This document shows positions 42,542 to 49,930 of a stretch of 64,000 nt of DNA, in pieces. How positions within the stretch are numbered: position 1 is the stretch's first letter; each line of letters starts with the position of its first letter. The stretch is taken from NCBI GenBank assembly GCA_002280855.1, contig NCEU01000003.1, forward strand, positions 1 through 64,000. The letters run 5' to 3'. The DNA comes from Sphingomonadales bacterium 32-65-25 (GTDB taxonomy: Bacteria > Pseudomonadota > Alphaproteobacteria > Sphingomonadales > Sphingomonadaceae). The notes beneath the pieces were generated by a model. The model was given only the letters and a program-made list of their open reading frames with translations, had not been told where the DNA came from and did not search any database. The position numbers and the translations under genes are program-made.

Positions 42542-43735
42542 ATGCGGGCAACGAATCGGCTATCAGCGGCGGGTATCAAGACGGCAACGGCTGGCAAGCA
42601 CTGCGACGGCGGCGGGCTGTGGCTGGTGAAGCGGGACGATGGCGGCGCGCAATGGGTGCTGCGCGTCACTGTTCACGGCAGGCGGCGGGAAATGGGCTTG
42701 GGTGGCTATCCCTCGTTGACCCTGGCCGAAGCCCGCAAGCAAGCTGATCGGTGGCGGGCTGTCGCAGCGGCGGGCCGTGATCCGGTGAAGGAACGCGAAG
42801 CCGAAGCCCGGGCCGCGCGGCGGGAAGATATCGGCTTGGCTGTCATCACCGCCGATGCATTTGAAGCCCGCAAGGCCGAACTGAAAGGCGATGGCAAGGC
42901 CGGGCGCTGGCTTTCTCCCCTTTCGGTTCACGTCCTGCCCAAGCTGGGCAAGGTGCCGGTTACAGATATCGATCAACGCGATATCCGCGACGTGCTGGCT
43001 CCGATCTGGCACACGAAGGCCGAAGCCGCGCGCAAGGCTGCAAACCGGCTTGCGATCGTCCTGAAACATGCTGCGGCGCTTGGGCTGAATGTGGACTTGC
43101 AGGCGGTGGACAAAGCCCGGGCGCTGCTGGGCAAGACGCGTCACAAGCCGGAGAACATCCCAGCCGTGCCTTGGGCCGATGTGCCCGGCTTCTATGCCAG
43201 CCTTTCAGAACCGACGCTGACGCACCTTGCCCTGCGGTTGCTGATCTTAACCGGGGTGCGATCGGGGCCGCTGCGGCATCTGCGCTTGGAACAAATTGAA
43301 GACGATGTTTGGACGATCCCCGGCGACGGGATGAAGGGCCGCAAAGGCGCAACCGATGCTTTTCGGGTGCCGCTGTCTGCCGAAGCTTTGCGCGTGATCG
43401 AATTGGCGAAGCCGTTTGCGCGTGATGGCTGGCTTTTTCCATCGGTTCGCAAAGGCGTGATCTCTGACGCCACAATGTCACGCCTGATGGAACGGCGCGG
43501 CATGGCGGAACGTCCACACGGCTTCCGTTCAAGCCTTCGCGTTTGGCTGGCCGAAGCAACCGACGCACCACACGAAGTGGCAGAAGCCATGCTGGCCCAC
43601 GTGGTGGATGGCTCTGTGGTGCGGGCCTATCGGCGCACCGACTTTCTGGAACAACGCCGCGCGCTGGCCGAACGCTGGGCCGATCATGTGACGGGCGGCA
43701 GCGGCGCGCTGGTGAAGCTGGCGGCTGCAAAATGA
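42542..43735 (+). CDS. Tyrosine recombinase / integrase of the tRNA-Phe element
   Basis: 397 residues. N-terminal DUF4102-like arm-binding region (GLWLVKRDDGGAQWVLRV, LGGYPSLTLAEAR), a core-binding segment (~95-190) and a catalytic domain with LTGVRSGPLRHLRL (Arg), HGFRSSLRVWLAE (His-x-x-Arg), AHVVDGSVVRAYRRTDF (His and Tyr). It catalyses integration at the tRNA-Phe 3' end. ATG 42542 is 144 bases from attL. The stop overlaps the next gene (ATGA). Confidence 0.93.
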   Translation: MRATNRLSAAGIKTATAGKHCDGGGLWLVKRDDGGAQWVLRVTVHGRRREMGLGGYPSLTLAEARKQADRWRAVAAAGRDPVKEREAEARAARREDIGLAVITADAFEARKAELKGDGKAGRWLSPLSVHVLPKLGKVPVTDIDQRDIRDVLAPIWHTKAEAARKAANRLAIVLKHAAALGLNVDLQAVDKARALLGKTRHKPENIPAVPWADVPGFYASLSEPTLTHLALRLLILTGVRSGPLRHLRLEQIEDDVWTIPGDGMKGRKGATDAFRVPLSAEALRVIELAKPFARDGWLFPSVRKGVISDATMSRLMERRGMAERPHGFRSSLRVWLAEATDAPHEVAEAMLAHVVDGSVVRAYRRTDFLEQRRALAERWADHVTGGSGALVKLAAAK

Positions 43736-44586
43736 CTTCCGGACAAAAGACAAAACCCCCAAAACCGGACAAAACCCCCGGCTCGACACCTGCCTTGAAT
43801 GAATGGGGTATACCAGACTGGCGCGATCCAGCCGCTTACGGCGATGTAAAGCGGTGGAGCCGCGCCCGCTGGCGCTGGGAGTTTCATCGTCGCCGTGGCG
43901 ATCTGCGCTCTTATTTCGATCAAAACGCGGAGCGATGCTGGCGCTATTGGCAGCAATTTGTTGGCAATCCCGCTGCCCCCGGAGCGGAACTCCAGCCCCA
44001 TGAACGGGGCTTTTATGTGACCGTCGAAAGAGAGGCGCGCGATCGGCTGGGTTATGGCTCGCTGCCCAACCCTCGGATTGGCGATCAATCAGACATGCTG
44101 CTTTGGACTGGCTACTTGGGTGGTGACGCACAAGTGCAGACGATCGAAGGCGATCATTGCAGCATTGGCCAGTATCTCGCACTTCACGGCACCCACTTAT
44201 CGAACGAGCAGAAGGCGTTTCTGGGGGCTGACTGGCTGGCAGCGGTGCCGGTTCGGAACTTGGGCCGCGACCGTATCGCAGTCGTTTTTGATTTGAACAG
44301 GCCGCTAGAGGCACAGATCAAGTTAGCGAGTGGCCTTTTGAAGGCAAAAAACGAACTGCGCGGGAAAACGTCACAAAGACGGCGGCATCCCGCAAAGTGG
44401 CTCGACTGTCTGCGCGCGATCGATGCACGTGAGGCAGGCGCATCGTGGCAGGAGATTGCTGACCTGTTTTACACGCAAGGCGTTCTGTCCCGCTACAAGA
44501 GTCCCGCAGGCGGCTACACTTCGCCGCCGAAGCAGGCGGCGCGCGCCCTCTGGCTTGTCGCCAAGGGGGTGCAATCTAATTTCTGA
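43732..44586 (+). CDS. DUF6499/DUF2285-like putative regulator
   Basis: 284 residues. The N-terminal third reads IPDWRDPAAYGDVKRWSRAR (DUF6499-like) and the C-terminal third contains LDCLRAIDAREAGASWQEIA, a helix-turn-helix of the DUF2285 type. DUF2285 proteins include the activator and antiactivator that control excision of the ICEMlSym symbiosis islands of Mesorhizobium. A similar control role is inferred, not shown. The first codons lie within the 42-bp inverted repeat (43738-43779). Overlaps the integrase stop. Confidence 0.7.
   Translation: MTSGQKTKPPKPDKTPGSTPALNEWGIPDWRDPAAYGDVKRWSRARWRWEFHRRRGDLRSYFDQNAERCWRYWQQFVGNPAAPGAELQPHERGFYVTVEREARDRLGYGSLPNPRIGDQSDMLLWTGYLGGDAQVQTIEGDHCSIGQYLALHGTHLSNEQKAFLGADWLAAVPVRNLGRDRIAVVFDLNRPLEAQIKLASGLLKAKNELRGKTSQRRRHPAKWLDCLRAIDAREAGASWQEIADLFYTQGVLSRYKSPAGGYTSPPKQAARALWLVAKGVQSNF
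43738..43779 (+). repeat. Inverted repeat copy A (42 bp)
   Basis: Matches the reverse complement of 47831-47872 at 38 of 42 bases. It is built from three ACAAAA-containing units (GACAAAA twice and GGACAAAA). It lies in the first codons of the DUF2285-like gene. Confidence 0.85.
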
Positions 44587-44632
44587 TTTTCGCCTACACT
44601 GACACCGCTGGGCATAAATCGGCACCACCGCT

Positions 44633-44656
44633 CCGTCCCAAGCAAAGAAAGGACGG
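44633..44656 (+). promoter_or_regulatory. Inverted repeat before the second AlpA-like gene
   Basis: CCGTCC (44633-44638) and GGACGG (44651-44656) flank the purine-rich ribosome site aaagaaagga. A second GGACGG at 44655-44660 overlaps the start codon. The layout resembles the repeat in front of the AlpA-like gene at 1174. Confidence 0.35.
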
Positions 44657-44659
44657 ACG

Positions 44660-44842
44660 GTGCAAACGTATCTCACGATGAAAGAACTGGGCAAGAAACT
44701 GGGCGGGCGCTCGCGCTCATCCATTGCCAATGATCTGGCCGCTGGGCGGCTCCCCAAGCCGATCAAGCTGGGGCGGCGCGTCTACTGGCCGTCTGATGTA
44801 GTGGACGCCCACCTGGCCGCCATGCGCGATCGGGCCGCCTGA
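44660..44842 (+). CDS. AlpA-family helix-turn-helix regulator
   Basis: 60 residues. The whole protein is one AlpA-type domain: LTMKELGKKLGGRSRSSIAN, then AAGRLPKPIKLGRRVYWPSD. Such proteins act as excisionases or activators for phage- and satellite-encoded integrases. GTG start at 44660 after aaagaaagga. Confidence 0.82.
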   Translation: MQTYLTMKELGKKLGGRSRSSIANDLAAGRLPKPIKLGRRVYWPSDVVDAHLAAMRDRAA

Positions 44843-44845
44843 TCG

Positions 44846-45040
44846 ATGGGCGGGCAAAGGAAAGCCCCGGCGCGCTGGCAGGCGCAACCGGGGCAGGCGG
44901 GCAGTGTGTTGCTAGCACACGACACGCGAACCGGCAACGCTGCCGCCCTGCGGCTGGCCAAGCTGCGCGGCTTTGGCTTGGCCGGCGCAACGGCTGCCAC
45001 GCTGGCGGCGATGATCTGGGGAGGCGGCACCGATGGGTGA
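44846..45040 (+). CDS. Small protein of unknown function
   Basis: 64 residues, rich in Ala, Arg and Gly. The last ~25 residues (LAGATAATLAAMIWGGG) could form one membrane helix. It starts 3 bases after the AlpA-like stop and overlaps the next gene by eight bases. I recognise no family. Confidence 0.5.
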   Translation: MGGQRKAPARWQAQPGQAGSVLLAHDTRTGNAAALRLAKLRGFGLAGATAATLAAMIWGGGTDG

Positions 45041-45434
45041 TCTATCCCCCGACATTGGCGTGAAGCTGGGCCGCCTGGTGCCCATGCTGTCATCGCCGGT
45101 TGCCGGCGAAGTGGTGGCCACGGCGGCAGCGATCGGGCGCACGCTCAACAAGGCCGGCATGGATTGGCACGATCTGGCCAAGCGGTTGACGGCACCTGCC
45201 CAGCCGCAACCGTGCCAGCGCGGGCCGGCTGGTGATGACTTCGCGGCGGGCAATGCTGTGCTGCGCGCAATGGCCGACTGGCTCGACAAATACGCGCTGC
45301 ACCGATTGACGGATAAGCAGCGCGACTTCGTGGCGAACGTCCGGCGCATGCTGGCGGCGGGGCGGCGGCTGTCACCCGCGCAGAAGCAATATCTGGCCGA
45401 TCTTCATACGCGGTATGGAGGCGGGCATGGCTGA
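45033..45434 (+). CDS. Protein of unknown function in the element
   Basis: 133 residues, predicted mostly helical, no signal peptide. The C-terminal region (LTDKQRDFVANVRRMLAAGR and LSPAQKQYLADLHTRYG) is rich in Arg/Lys and could bind DNA. It overlaps the primase gene by eight bases, so it probably acts in the replication module. I cannot name the family. Confidence 0.65.
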   Translation: MGDLSPDIGVKLGRLVPMLSSPVAGEVVATAAAIGRTLNKAGMDWHDLAKRLTAPAQPQPCQRGPAGDDFAAGNAVLRAMADWLDKYALHRLTDKQRDFVANVRRMLAAGRRLSPAQKQYLADLHTRYGGGHG

Positions 45435-46305
45435 TGCACACGACCTGGCTTTGCGGCTGGGTGGGCGCTGGCACGGCAGCTACGGCACCGCGCCATGCCC
45501 TGTCTGCCAGCCCGATCGTCGCCGCGATCAAGACGCGCTGACGCTGGCCGATGGTTCTGGCGGGCTGCTGTTGCATTGCAAACGGCTGGGCTGCGGCTTT
45601 CGTGACGTGCTGGCGGCGGCGGGCATCTGCCCCGGCAGCTATCGCACACCCGATCCCGCGATCATGGCCAAACGCGAAGCCGAACGCCGCGCCGAACTGG
45701 CCAAGCGGGAAAGCCAAGCCCGCGCGCTGTGGAAGCAATCCCAGCCGATCGGTGGCACCCTGGCCGAAACCTATCTGCGGCACCGGGGCATCACCTGCCC
45801 ATTGCCGGCAACGCTGCGCTTTCATCGGGCCTGTTGGCACGGCGCAAGCTTCCAACGCCTGCCCGCTATGGTGGGGCTGGTGGAAGGCGGCGACGGCTGG
45901 GCCGTGCATCGCACCTATCTTCGCGATGACGGCACCGGCAAGGCGGCAGTGGAACCGGCGAAGGCAATGCTGGGCGCAACCGCTGGCGGCGCTGTGCGGC
46001 TCTCTGGCGGGCCTGGGCGGCTGGTGGTGGCGGAAGGTATCGAAACCGCGCTGGCGTTGCTGTGCGGGCTTTCTGACGGGCCGGCGATGGTGTGGGCCGG
46101 GCTTTCCACATCGGGGCTGCGCGGGCTGCACCTGCCTGCCCAGCCGGGCCGCCTGACAATTGCTTGTGATGGTGACGCGGCGGGCCGCGCTGCCGCGCTG
46201 GCACTGGCCGAACGGGCGCACGCGCTGCGATGGACGGTGGCCACGATCGATCCCGGCGACGGTGCCGACTTCAACGACATTTTGAACCGAAAGGACGCGG
46301 CATGA
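45427..46305 (+). CDS. Toprim-domain primase-like protein
   Basis: 292 residues. An N-terminal zinc finger of the primase kind (APCPVCQPDRR and LLHCKRLGCGF) is followed by a DUF7146-like region and a C-terminal Toprim domain (VVAEGIETALAL with Glu, IACDGDAAGRAAA with Asp-x-Asp). It would synthesise RNA primers for the element's own replication. ATG 45427 has ggagg at the right spacing; an ATG at 45415 is less likely. It overlaps the ATPase gene by four bases. Confidence 0.85.
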   Translation: MADAHDLALRLGGRWHGSYGTAPCPVCQPDRRRDQDALTLADGSGGLLLHCKRLGCGFRDVLAAAGICPGSYRTPDPAIMAKREAERRAELAKRESQARALWKQSQPIGGTLAETYLRHRGITCPLPATLRFHRACWHGASFQRLPAMVGLVEGGDGWAVHRTYLRDDGTGKAAVEPAKAMLGATAGGAVRLSGGPGRLVVAEGIETALALLCGLSDGPAMVWAGLSTSGLRGLHLPAQPGRLTIACDGDAAGRAAALALAERAHALRWTVATIDPGDGADFNDILNRKDAA

Positions 46306-47792
46306 TGCACGCGCAAGAAACCCCGTTTGAACCCGTTTGGCCTGATCCGGCTTCGCGATACCTGCGCGCTGATCTGCCCCCTGCACCGCGCTTGCCGCTG
46401 GCCGAAACCTTGGGGCCGCGCCTTGCCCGGTGGGTGACGGAAGCTGCCGACGCGAAGGGTGCACCGCCTGATTATGTGCTGGCGGGCCTGCTGTCTGTTG
46501 CCGGCGCGACGATCGGCAATGCCCGGTGGGTGCATGTGTGGAAGGGCTGGGTGGAACCGCCGATCGTGTGGACGATGTGCATCGGCTTGCCCAGTGCCGG
46601 CAAAAGTCCTGCGCTCGACGCCGTGATCCAGCCGCTGCGCAAGGTGGAACGTCCGTTGCGCATGAAGGCGGAAGACGATCGGGCCGCATGGAAAGAGCGT
46701 GCCGAAGTCGCTGCGCTGCTGGAAAAGGACTGGAAGGCGGCGGTCACGAACGCGATCAAGGCGGGTGACACGCCACCGGCAAAACCGGCTTCCTGTGATT
46801 CGGGGCCAGAACCGCAGGCACCGCGTCTGATCGTGAATGACTGCACTATCGAACGGCTGGGCGCCCTCATCGATCGGCAGCCACGCGGCACGTTGCAGTG
46901 TCGCGACGAACTCGCTGGCTGGCTGGAAGGCATGACGCGCTATTCTGCCGGCAGTGATCGTCCGTTCTGGCTGGAAGCCTACGGTGGGCGCGGCTTCACG
47001 GTTGAACGGATGGGCCGTGAACCGCTGACGATCGATCGGCTAGCGATTGGCGTGATGGGCGGCATCCAGCCCGATCGGCTTAAGTCGCTGCTGTTCAAGT
47101 CCGATGATGACGGACTGCTGGCACGGTTCATGCCGATCTGGCCGCAGCCTGTGGCGGTCAATCGTCCTGGCCAATGGACGGATGAAGCCCTGCTAGAAAC
47201 CGTGCTGGAACGACTGTTGCAGCTCGAATTGATTGTGGAGGATGACGGCGGTCAAAAGCCGATCTTTGTCCCGTTCACGTCTGACGCGCAGGCGCTGATG
47301 GATGACTTCCGGCTTTCCCTGCGGCGCTGGGAAGCCGACGCCGAAGGGCTGCTGCTGTCATTCATCGGCAAGCTGTCGGGGCTGGCCGCGCGTCTGTCGC
47401 TGGTGCTGGCCTGTCTCGACTGGGCGGCGGAAGACGATCCCCAGCCGCATGAAGTGAACGCCGATCACTTCAAACGCGCTGCCGAACTGGTGGGCAATTA
47501 CGTGCTGCCGATGGCACGGCGGGCTTATGCCGATGCTGCTGTGCCGCAGGCCGAACGATCAGCGCGGCGGCTGGTGGCGACGATCCGCGAAATGGGCTGG
47601 CAGCGGTTCACAACGCGGCAGGTGATGAAGTTGGAACGGGCCGGGCTGGCGACGGCGGCGGAACTCGATCCCGCGCTTTTGCTGCTGGAAGACGCCGACT
47701 GCATCCGGGCCGTGGTGCAACCCGCCCAGCCGCAGGGGGGCAGGCCGTCGCGTCTGTTCACCGTCAACCCGGCGCTGCTGGCCAAGGCATGA
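46302..47792 (+). CDS. DUF3987 family protein (P-loop ATPase/helicase-like)
   Basis: 496 residues. Walker A-like GLPSAGKSPALDAV near residue ~112. Other landmarks are CRDELAGWLEGMTRYSAGSD and LLARFMPIWPQP, common in DUF3987 proteins of phages and genomic islands. Together with the Toprim gene upstream it resembles the primase-helicase pairs that replicate such elements. Start at ATG 46302, overlapping the previous stop by four bases. Confidence 0.82.
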   Translation: MMHAQETPFEPVWPDPASRYLRADLPPAPRLPLAETLGPRLARWVTEAADAKGAPPDYVLAGLLSVAGATIGNARWVHVWKGWVEPPIVWTMCIGLPSAGKSPALDAVIQPLRKVERPLRMKAEDDRAAWKERAEVAALLEKDWKAAVTNAIKAGDTPPAKPASCDSGPEPQAPRLIVNDCTIERLGALIDRQPRGTLQCRDELAGWLEGMTRYSAGSDRPFWLEAYGGRGFTVERMGREPLTIDRLAIGVMGGIQPDRLKSLLFKSDDDGLLARFMPIWPQPVAVNRPGQWTDEALLETVLERLLQLELIVEDDGGQKPIFVPFTSDAQALMDDFRLSLRRWEADAEGLLLSFIGKLSGLAARLSLVLACLDWAAEDDPQPHEVNADHFKRAAELVGNYVLPMARRAYADAAVPQAERSARRLVATIREMGWQRFTTRQVMKLERAGLATAAELDPALLLLEDADCIRAVVQPAQPQGGRPSRLFTVNPALLAKA

Positions 47793-47830
47793 TGGCGACG
47801 AAGCCGGCAGGGCTCGATCGATCCCGCGCA

Positions 47831-47872
47831 GGGGGTTTTGTCGGGTTTTGCCGGTTTTGTCTTTTGTCTGGA
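47831..47872 (-). repeat. Inverted repeat copy B (42 bp)
   Basis: Reverse complement of 43738-43779 with 38 of 42 bases equal. It lies between the DUF3987 gene and the HNH gene, so the two copies bracket the replication genes. Confidence 0.85.
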
Positions 47873-47883
47873 GAACCGAAACA

Positions 47884-48156
47884 ATGACACATGACAAACG
47901 GAAAAGCGGCAGGCCGTGGCAGCGGTTGCGGCGGGCCATACTCGCTGCGGAACCGCTTTGCAGATTGTGCATGGCAAAGGGCCGGGTGGCCGTGGCGGTG
48001 GAGATTGACCACGAAACGCCGCTGGCCAAGGGCGGCACCGACGATCCAGCGAACCTTCGCCCGCTGTGCCGGGATTGTCACTTGGACGCCACACGCCGGC
48101 AATTCGGGCGGCGGGCAAAGCCTCGCATTGGCGTTGACGGCTGGCCGATCGATTGA
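47884..48156 (+). CDS. HNH endonuclease
   Basis: 90 residues. The HNH core is CRLCMAKGRVAVAVEIDHETP with zinc-binding Cys pairs and LRPLCRDCH at the end; Asp-His (IDH) is the catalytic pair. In tailed phages such small HNH proteins sit next to the terminase and aid cos cleavage. Here no terminase follows, but G-rich repeats do. Start ATG 47884. Confidence 0.85.
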   Translation: MTHDKRKSGRPWQRLRRAILAAEPLCRLCMAKGRVAVAVEIDHETPLAKGGTDDPANLRPLCRDCHLDATRRQFGRRAKPRIGVDGWPID

Positions 48157-48157
48157 C

Positions 48158-48415
48158 GGGGGGGCAGCTCGATCTTGCCAAAAGAGAGATAGGGAAACCG
48201 TCGCGATCCCTTTTCATGAGCAGGCGCGAAATTGGCACCGGGGGGCGGCAGAAACTTGCGGGGAACATGTCGCGGAAACCGTTGCGATCCCTTTTCGCTG
48301 GCATCCACAATTCAGAACATGACCCATGTAGCTGGCTAACACACTGTCGGCATGACCCTGGGGGGCGTCAAAACCTTGGCGCTCACAAGTGCGGAAACCG
48401 TTACGAACCCGCTTC
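48158..48415. repeat. Three G-rich ~57-bp units (possible cos-like or replication sites)
   Basis: Each unit starts with a run of 6-7 G (48158, 48240, 48360) followed by C, has CTTG ~15-20 bases on and ends in a conserved part, GGAAACCGT then GCGATCCCTTTTC (48193-48215, 48274-48296, 48393-48415; the third has ACGAACCCGCTTC). The distance from G run to the conserved part is 33-35 bases in all three. No gene is supported between 48157 and 48662. Function unknown; a packaging or replication origin is possible. Confidence 0.7.
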
Positions 48416-48440
48416 TATAATTCTAATCCAGTTTTTCACC

Positions 48441-48454
48441 CGCGCGCGCGCGCG
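48441..48454. repeat. (CG)7 dinucleotide run
   Basis: Fourteen bases of pure CG alternation near the right end of the element. It could adopt Z-DNA under supercoiling; no function can be assigned. Confidence 0.9.
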
Positions 48455-48583
48455 AGGCGTGAAGCCTCAACTGTGGGCGGGTGAACAGTGGGAACCGGAC
48501 GGTTTCCCATGCCTGGCGCTGTGAAGAATCGACCTCCCCCCGGTGCCGATACACAGCCGATAGCCGCCCCCTATCGCGCTGCC

Positions 48584-48605
48584 AAAGGTGGATAATTGGG
48601 TGGAT
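48584..48605. repeat. Right arm-site repeat of the element
   Basis: Matches 42515-42536 at 21 of 22 bases (C/G difference at one position). It lies 55 bases inside attR, as expected for an integrase arm site. Confidence 0.6.
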
Positions 48606-48660
48606 AAGAAAAAGCAGGGAAGGATTATTTCCCCGCAATTTCAACACATTAGCTTGAAAA

Positions 48661-48678
48661 AATGGTGCCCGGGGGCGG
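48661..48678. other. attR of the tRNA-Phe element
   Basis: Exact copy of 42381-42398; includes the CCA end and the acceptor/T-stem part of the intact tRNA-Phe. Confidence 0.9.
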
Positions 48679-48737
48679 ATTTGAACCACCGACACGGGGA
48701 TTTTCAATCCCCTGCTCTACCCCTGAGCTACCCGGGC
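48663..48737 (-). tRNA. tRNA-Phe (GAA)
   Basis: On the minus strand: acceptor GCCCGGG, D-stem GCTC/GAGC, anticodon arm GGGGA-TTGAAAA-TCCCC (anticodon GAA), T-arm GGTGG-TTCAAAT-CCGCC and CCA. Its 3' end is the attachment site of the neighbouring element, and it remains complete after insertion. Confidence 0.95.
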
Positions 48738-48783
48738 CCACAATTGTCACAGCGGTTGGGTAAACCGCGTGGGAGGCGGCCGT

Positions 48784-48993
48784 TTAGCCAGCCTCGTCGT
48801 CGTTGTCCAGCGCAGAGATGTCAGAAAGTTCGTCCGCCTCGCTTCCCGCCGGCAACACATAGCGATCGGACAGCCAGGCGTTGAGGTCGCGGCTGCGGCA
48901 GCCTTCGGAACAGAAGGGGCGGAAGGCCGGCGCCGCGGGGGCCTTGTGGCAATAAACACAGGGGCGCGAGCGCGAATCAGGCGGGTTGGACAT
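48784..48993 (-). CDS. yacG: DNA gyrase inhibitor YacG
   Basis: 69 residues with the zinc-binding arrangement CVYCHKAP ... PFCSEGC (C-x2-C and C-x3-C) and RDLNAWLSDRY, as in YacG, which binds GyrB and blocks DNA binding. An acidic tail follows. ATG 48991-48993 has gggaggggcc upstream and lies inside the RNase gene's end. Family order yacG next to RNase and maf is typical. Confidence 0.9.
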   Translation of the reverse strand: MSNPPDSRSRPCVYCHKAPAAPAFRPFCSEGCRSRDLNAWLSDRYVLPAGSEADELSDISALDNDDEAG

Positions 48994-49930
48994 GGCCCCT
49001 CCCTGCCCCATCGCGGGCCCGCAGCGCCAGTGTCCCGCCGGTCAGCCGCGCGCAGTCCGCAATCAGGGCCGGGTGCGCGGCCAGCCAATCGATCACGCTG
49101 GCCTGTGCCTCGATCTGCACCGGGCCGACCAGGCGCTGGGCGCGGCGCAGCAGTTCCAGCGCGGCAAAGCCCGGTTGGCGCACCGCCTCGATCAGGCTCA
49201 ACTGCCGGCGCGGGCGGATGATCTGCACCAGGCCAAAGCCGTTCATCGCGGTCCTTTCAAACGGCGGCGGCAGGGTTTCGGCCAGGATGGCATCCACAGC
49301 CGCGCGCGCACTGCGCCCGCCAAGCGAAGGGAAATCCACCACCACCGGGCCACCGATGCCATGCCGGCGAATCAAGGCCGCAACAGCGTGGGCCGCCGCT
49401 TCGGCCAACCGCGCCAGATCGCCTGTCCCATCCACATCGATCACCAGCATCGCCGGCGTGGGTGCCACCAGCAGGCGGCCGCCGGGAAACTCGACACGGC
49501 CCGACAGCGCATCTTCCACCACCGCATCCCAGCCCGAATCGGCCAGCACGTCCGGGCCATGCGCCGGCACCGGCGTCACGGCATGGCCAGCCGTCGCCAG
49601 CCGCGTCGCCAGATCGGGCGCTGGGCGCGCCGGGCCATCGTGCGCCGCCACCCGCGCCTGCTTGTCGCGCACACCATCGGGACGGCCTGCGCGCAGCACT
49701 TCCACCAGCCTTGTCTGCCCCTCGGGCCAATCGGCCGGCACCGGCGCCAATTGCGCTTCGGCACCAGCCAGCACCACCACGCCCTGCCGGCGATCGGCCA
49801 GCCGCGCCGGCGCGATCAGGCCCACCGGCAACGGATCATCGGCACGAGCGAGATGGGCTTCCACGACGGTCTCACCATCCAGCACCAGCGCGCGGGTGGC
49901 GCCGGGCGCGGCCTCCACCAGCGCGATCAT
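48977..49930 (-). CDS. Ribonuclease E/G-like protein
   Basis: 317 residues. It shows part of the RNase E/G catalytic domain, LLVAPTPAMLVIDVDGTGD, where the Asp residues bind metal, and VVDFPSLGGRSARAAVD. It is short and lacks a recognisable S1 domain and the zinc-link motif, so activity is less certain than for full RNase G. The yacG, maf and tRNA neighbours are the usual context. It overlaps maf by four bases. Confidence 0.78.
   Translation of the reverse strand: MIALVEAAPGATRALVLDGETVVEAHLARADDPLPVGLIAPARLADRRQGVVVLAGAEAQLAPVPADWPEGQTRLVEVLRAGRPDGVRDKQARVAAHDGPARPAPDLATRLATAGHAVTPVPAHGPDVLADSGWDAVVEDALSGRVEFPGGRLLVAPTPAMLVIDVDGTGDLARLAEAAAHAVAALIRRHGIGGPVVVDFPSLGGRSARAAVDAILAETLPPPFERTAMNGFGLVQIIRPRRQLSLIEAVRQPGFAALELLRRAQRLVGPVQIEAQASVIDWLAAHPALIADCARLTGGTLALRARDGAGRGHVQPA

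Larger units (their letters stand above)
42381..48678. mobile_element. 6.3-kb integrated element in tRNA-Phe (phage-satellite-like)
   Basis: Bounded by an exact 18-bp repeat matching the tRNA-Phe 3' end. It encodes integrase, a DUF2285-like regulator, an AlpA-like regulator, two small unknowns, a Toprim primase, a DUF3987 ATPase and an HNH nuclease. Tail noncoding DNA has repeats. No capsid, tail, terminase, relaxase or type IV secretion genes are seen. This gene set fits a phage satellite or a mobilizable replicating island. The tRNA stays complete on the right side. Confidence 0.85.

Noticed and set aside
47525..48310. Minus-strand frame encoding repeated KRDRNGF-like peptides over the G-run units
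   Set aside because: It crosses the HNH and DUF3987 genes antisense and has no start or ribosome site of its own; the peptides simply reflect the DNA repeats.
48158..48415. CRISPR array
   Set aside because: Only three units with unequal spacing (82 and 120 bases), the third diverged, and no cas genes; the repeats are not CRISPR-like.
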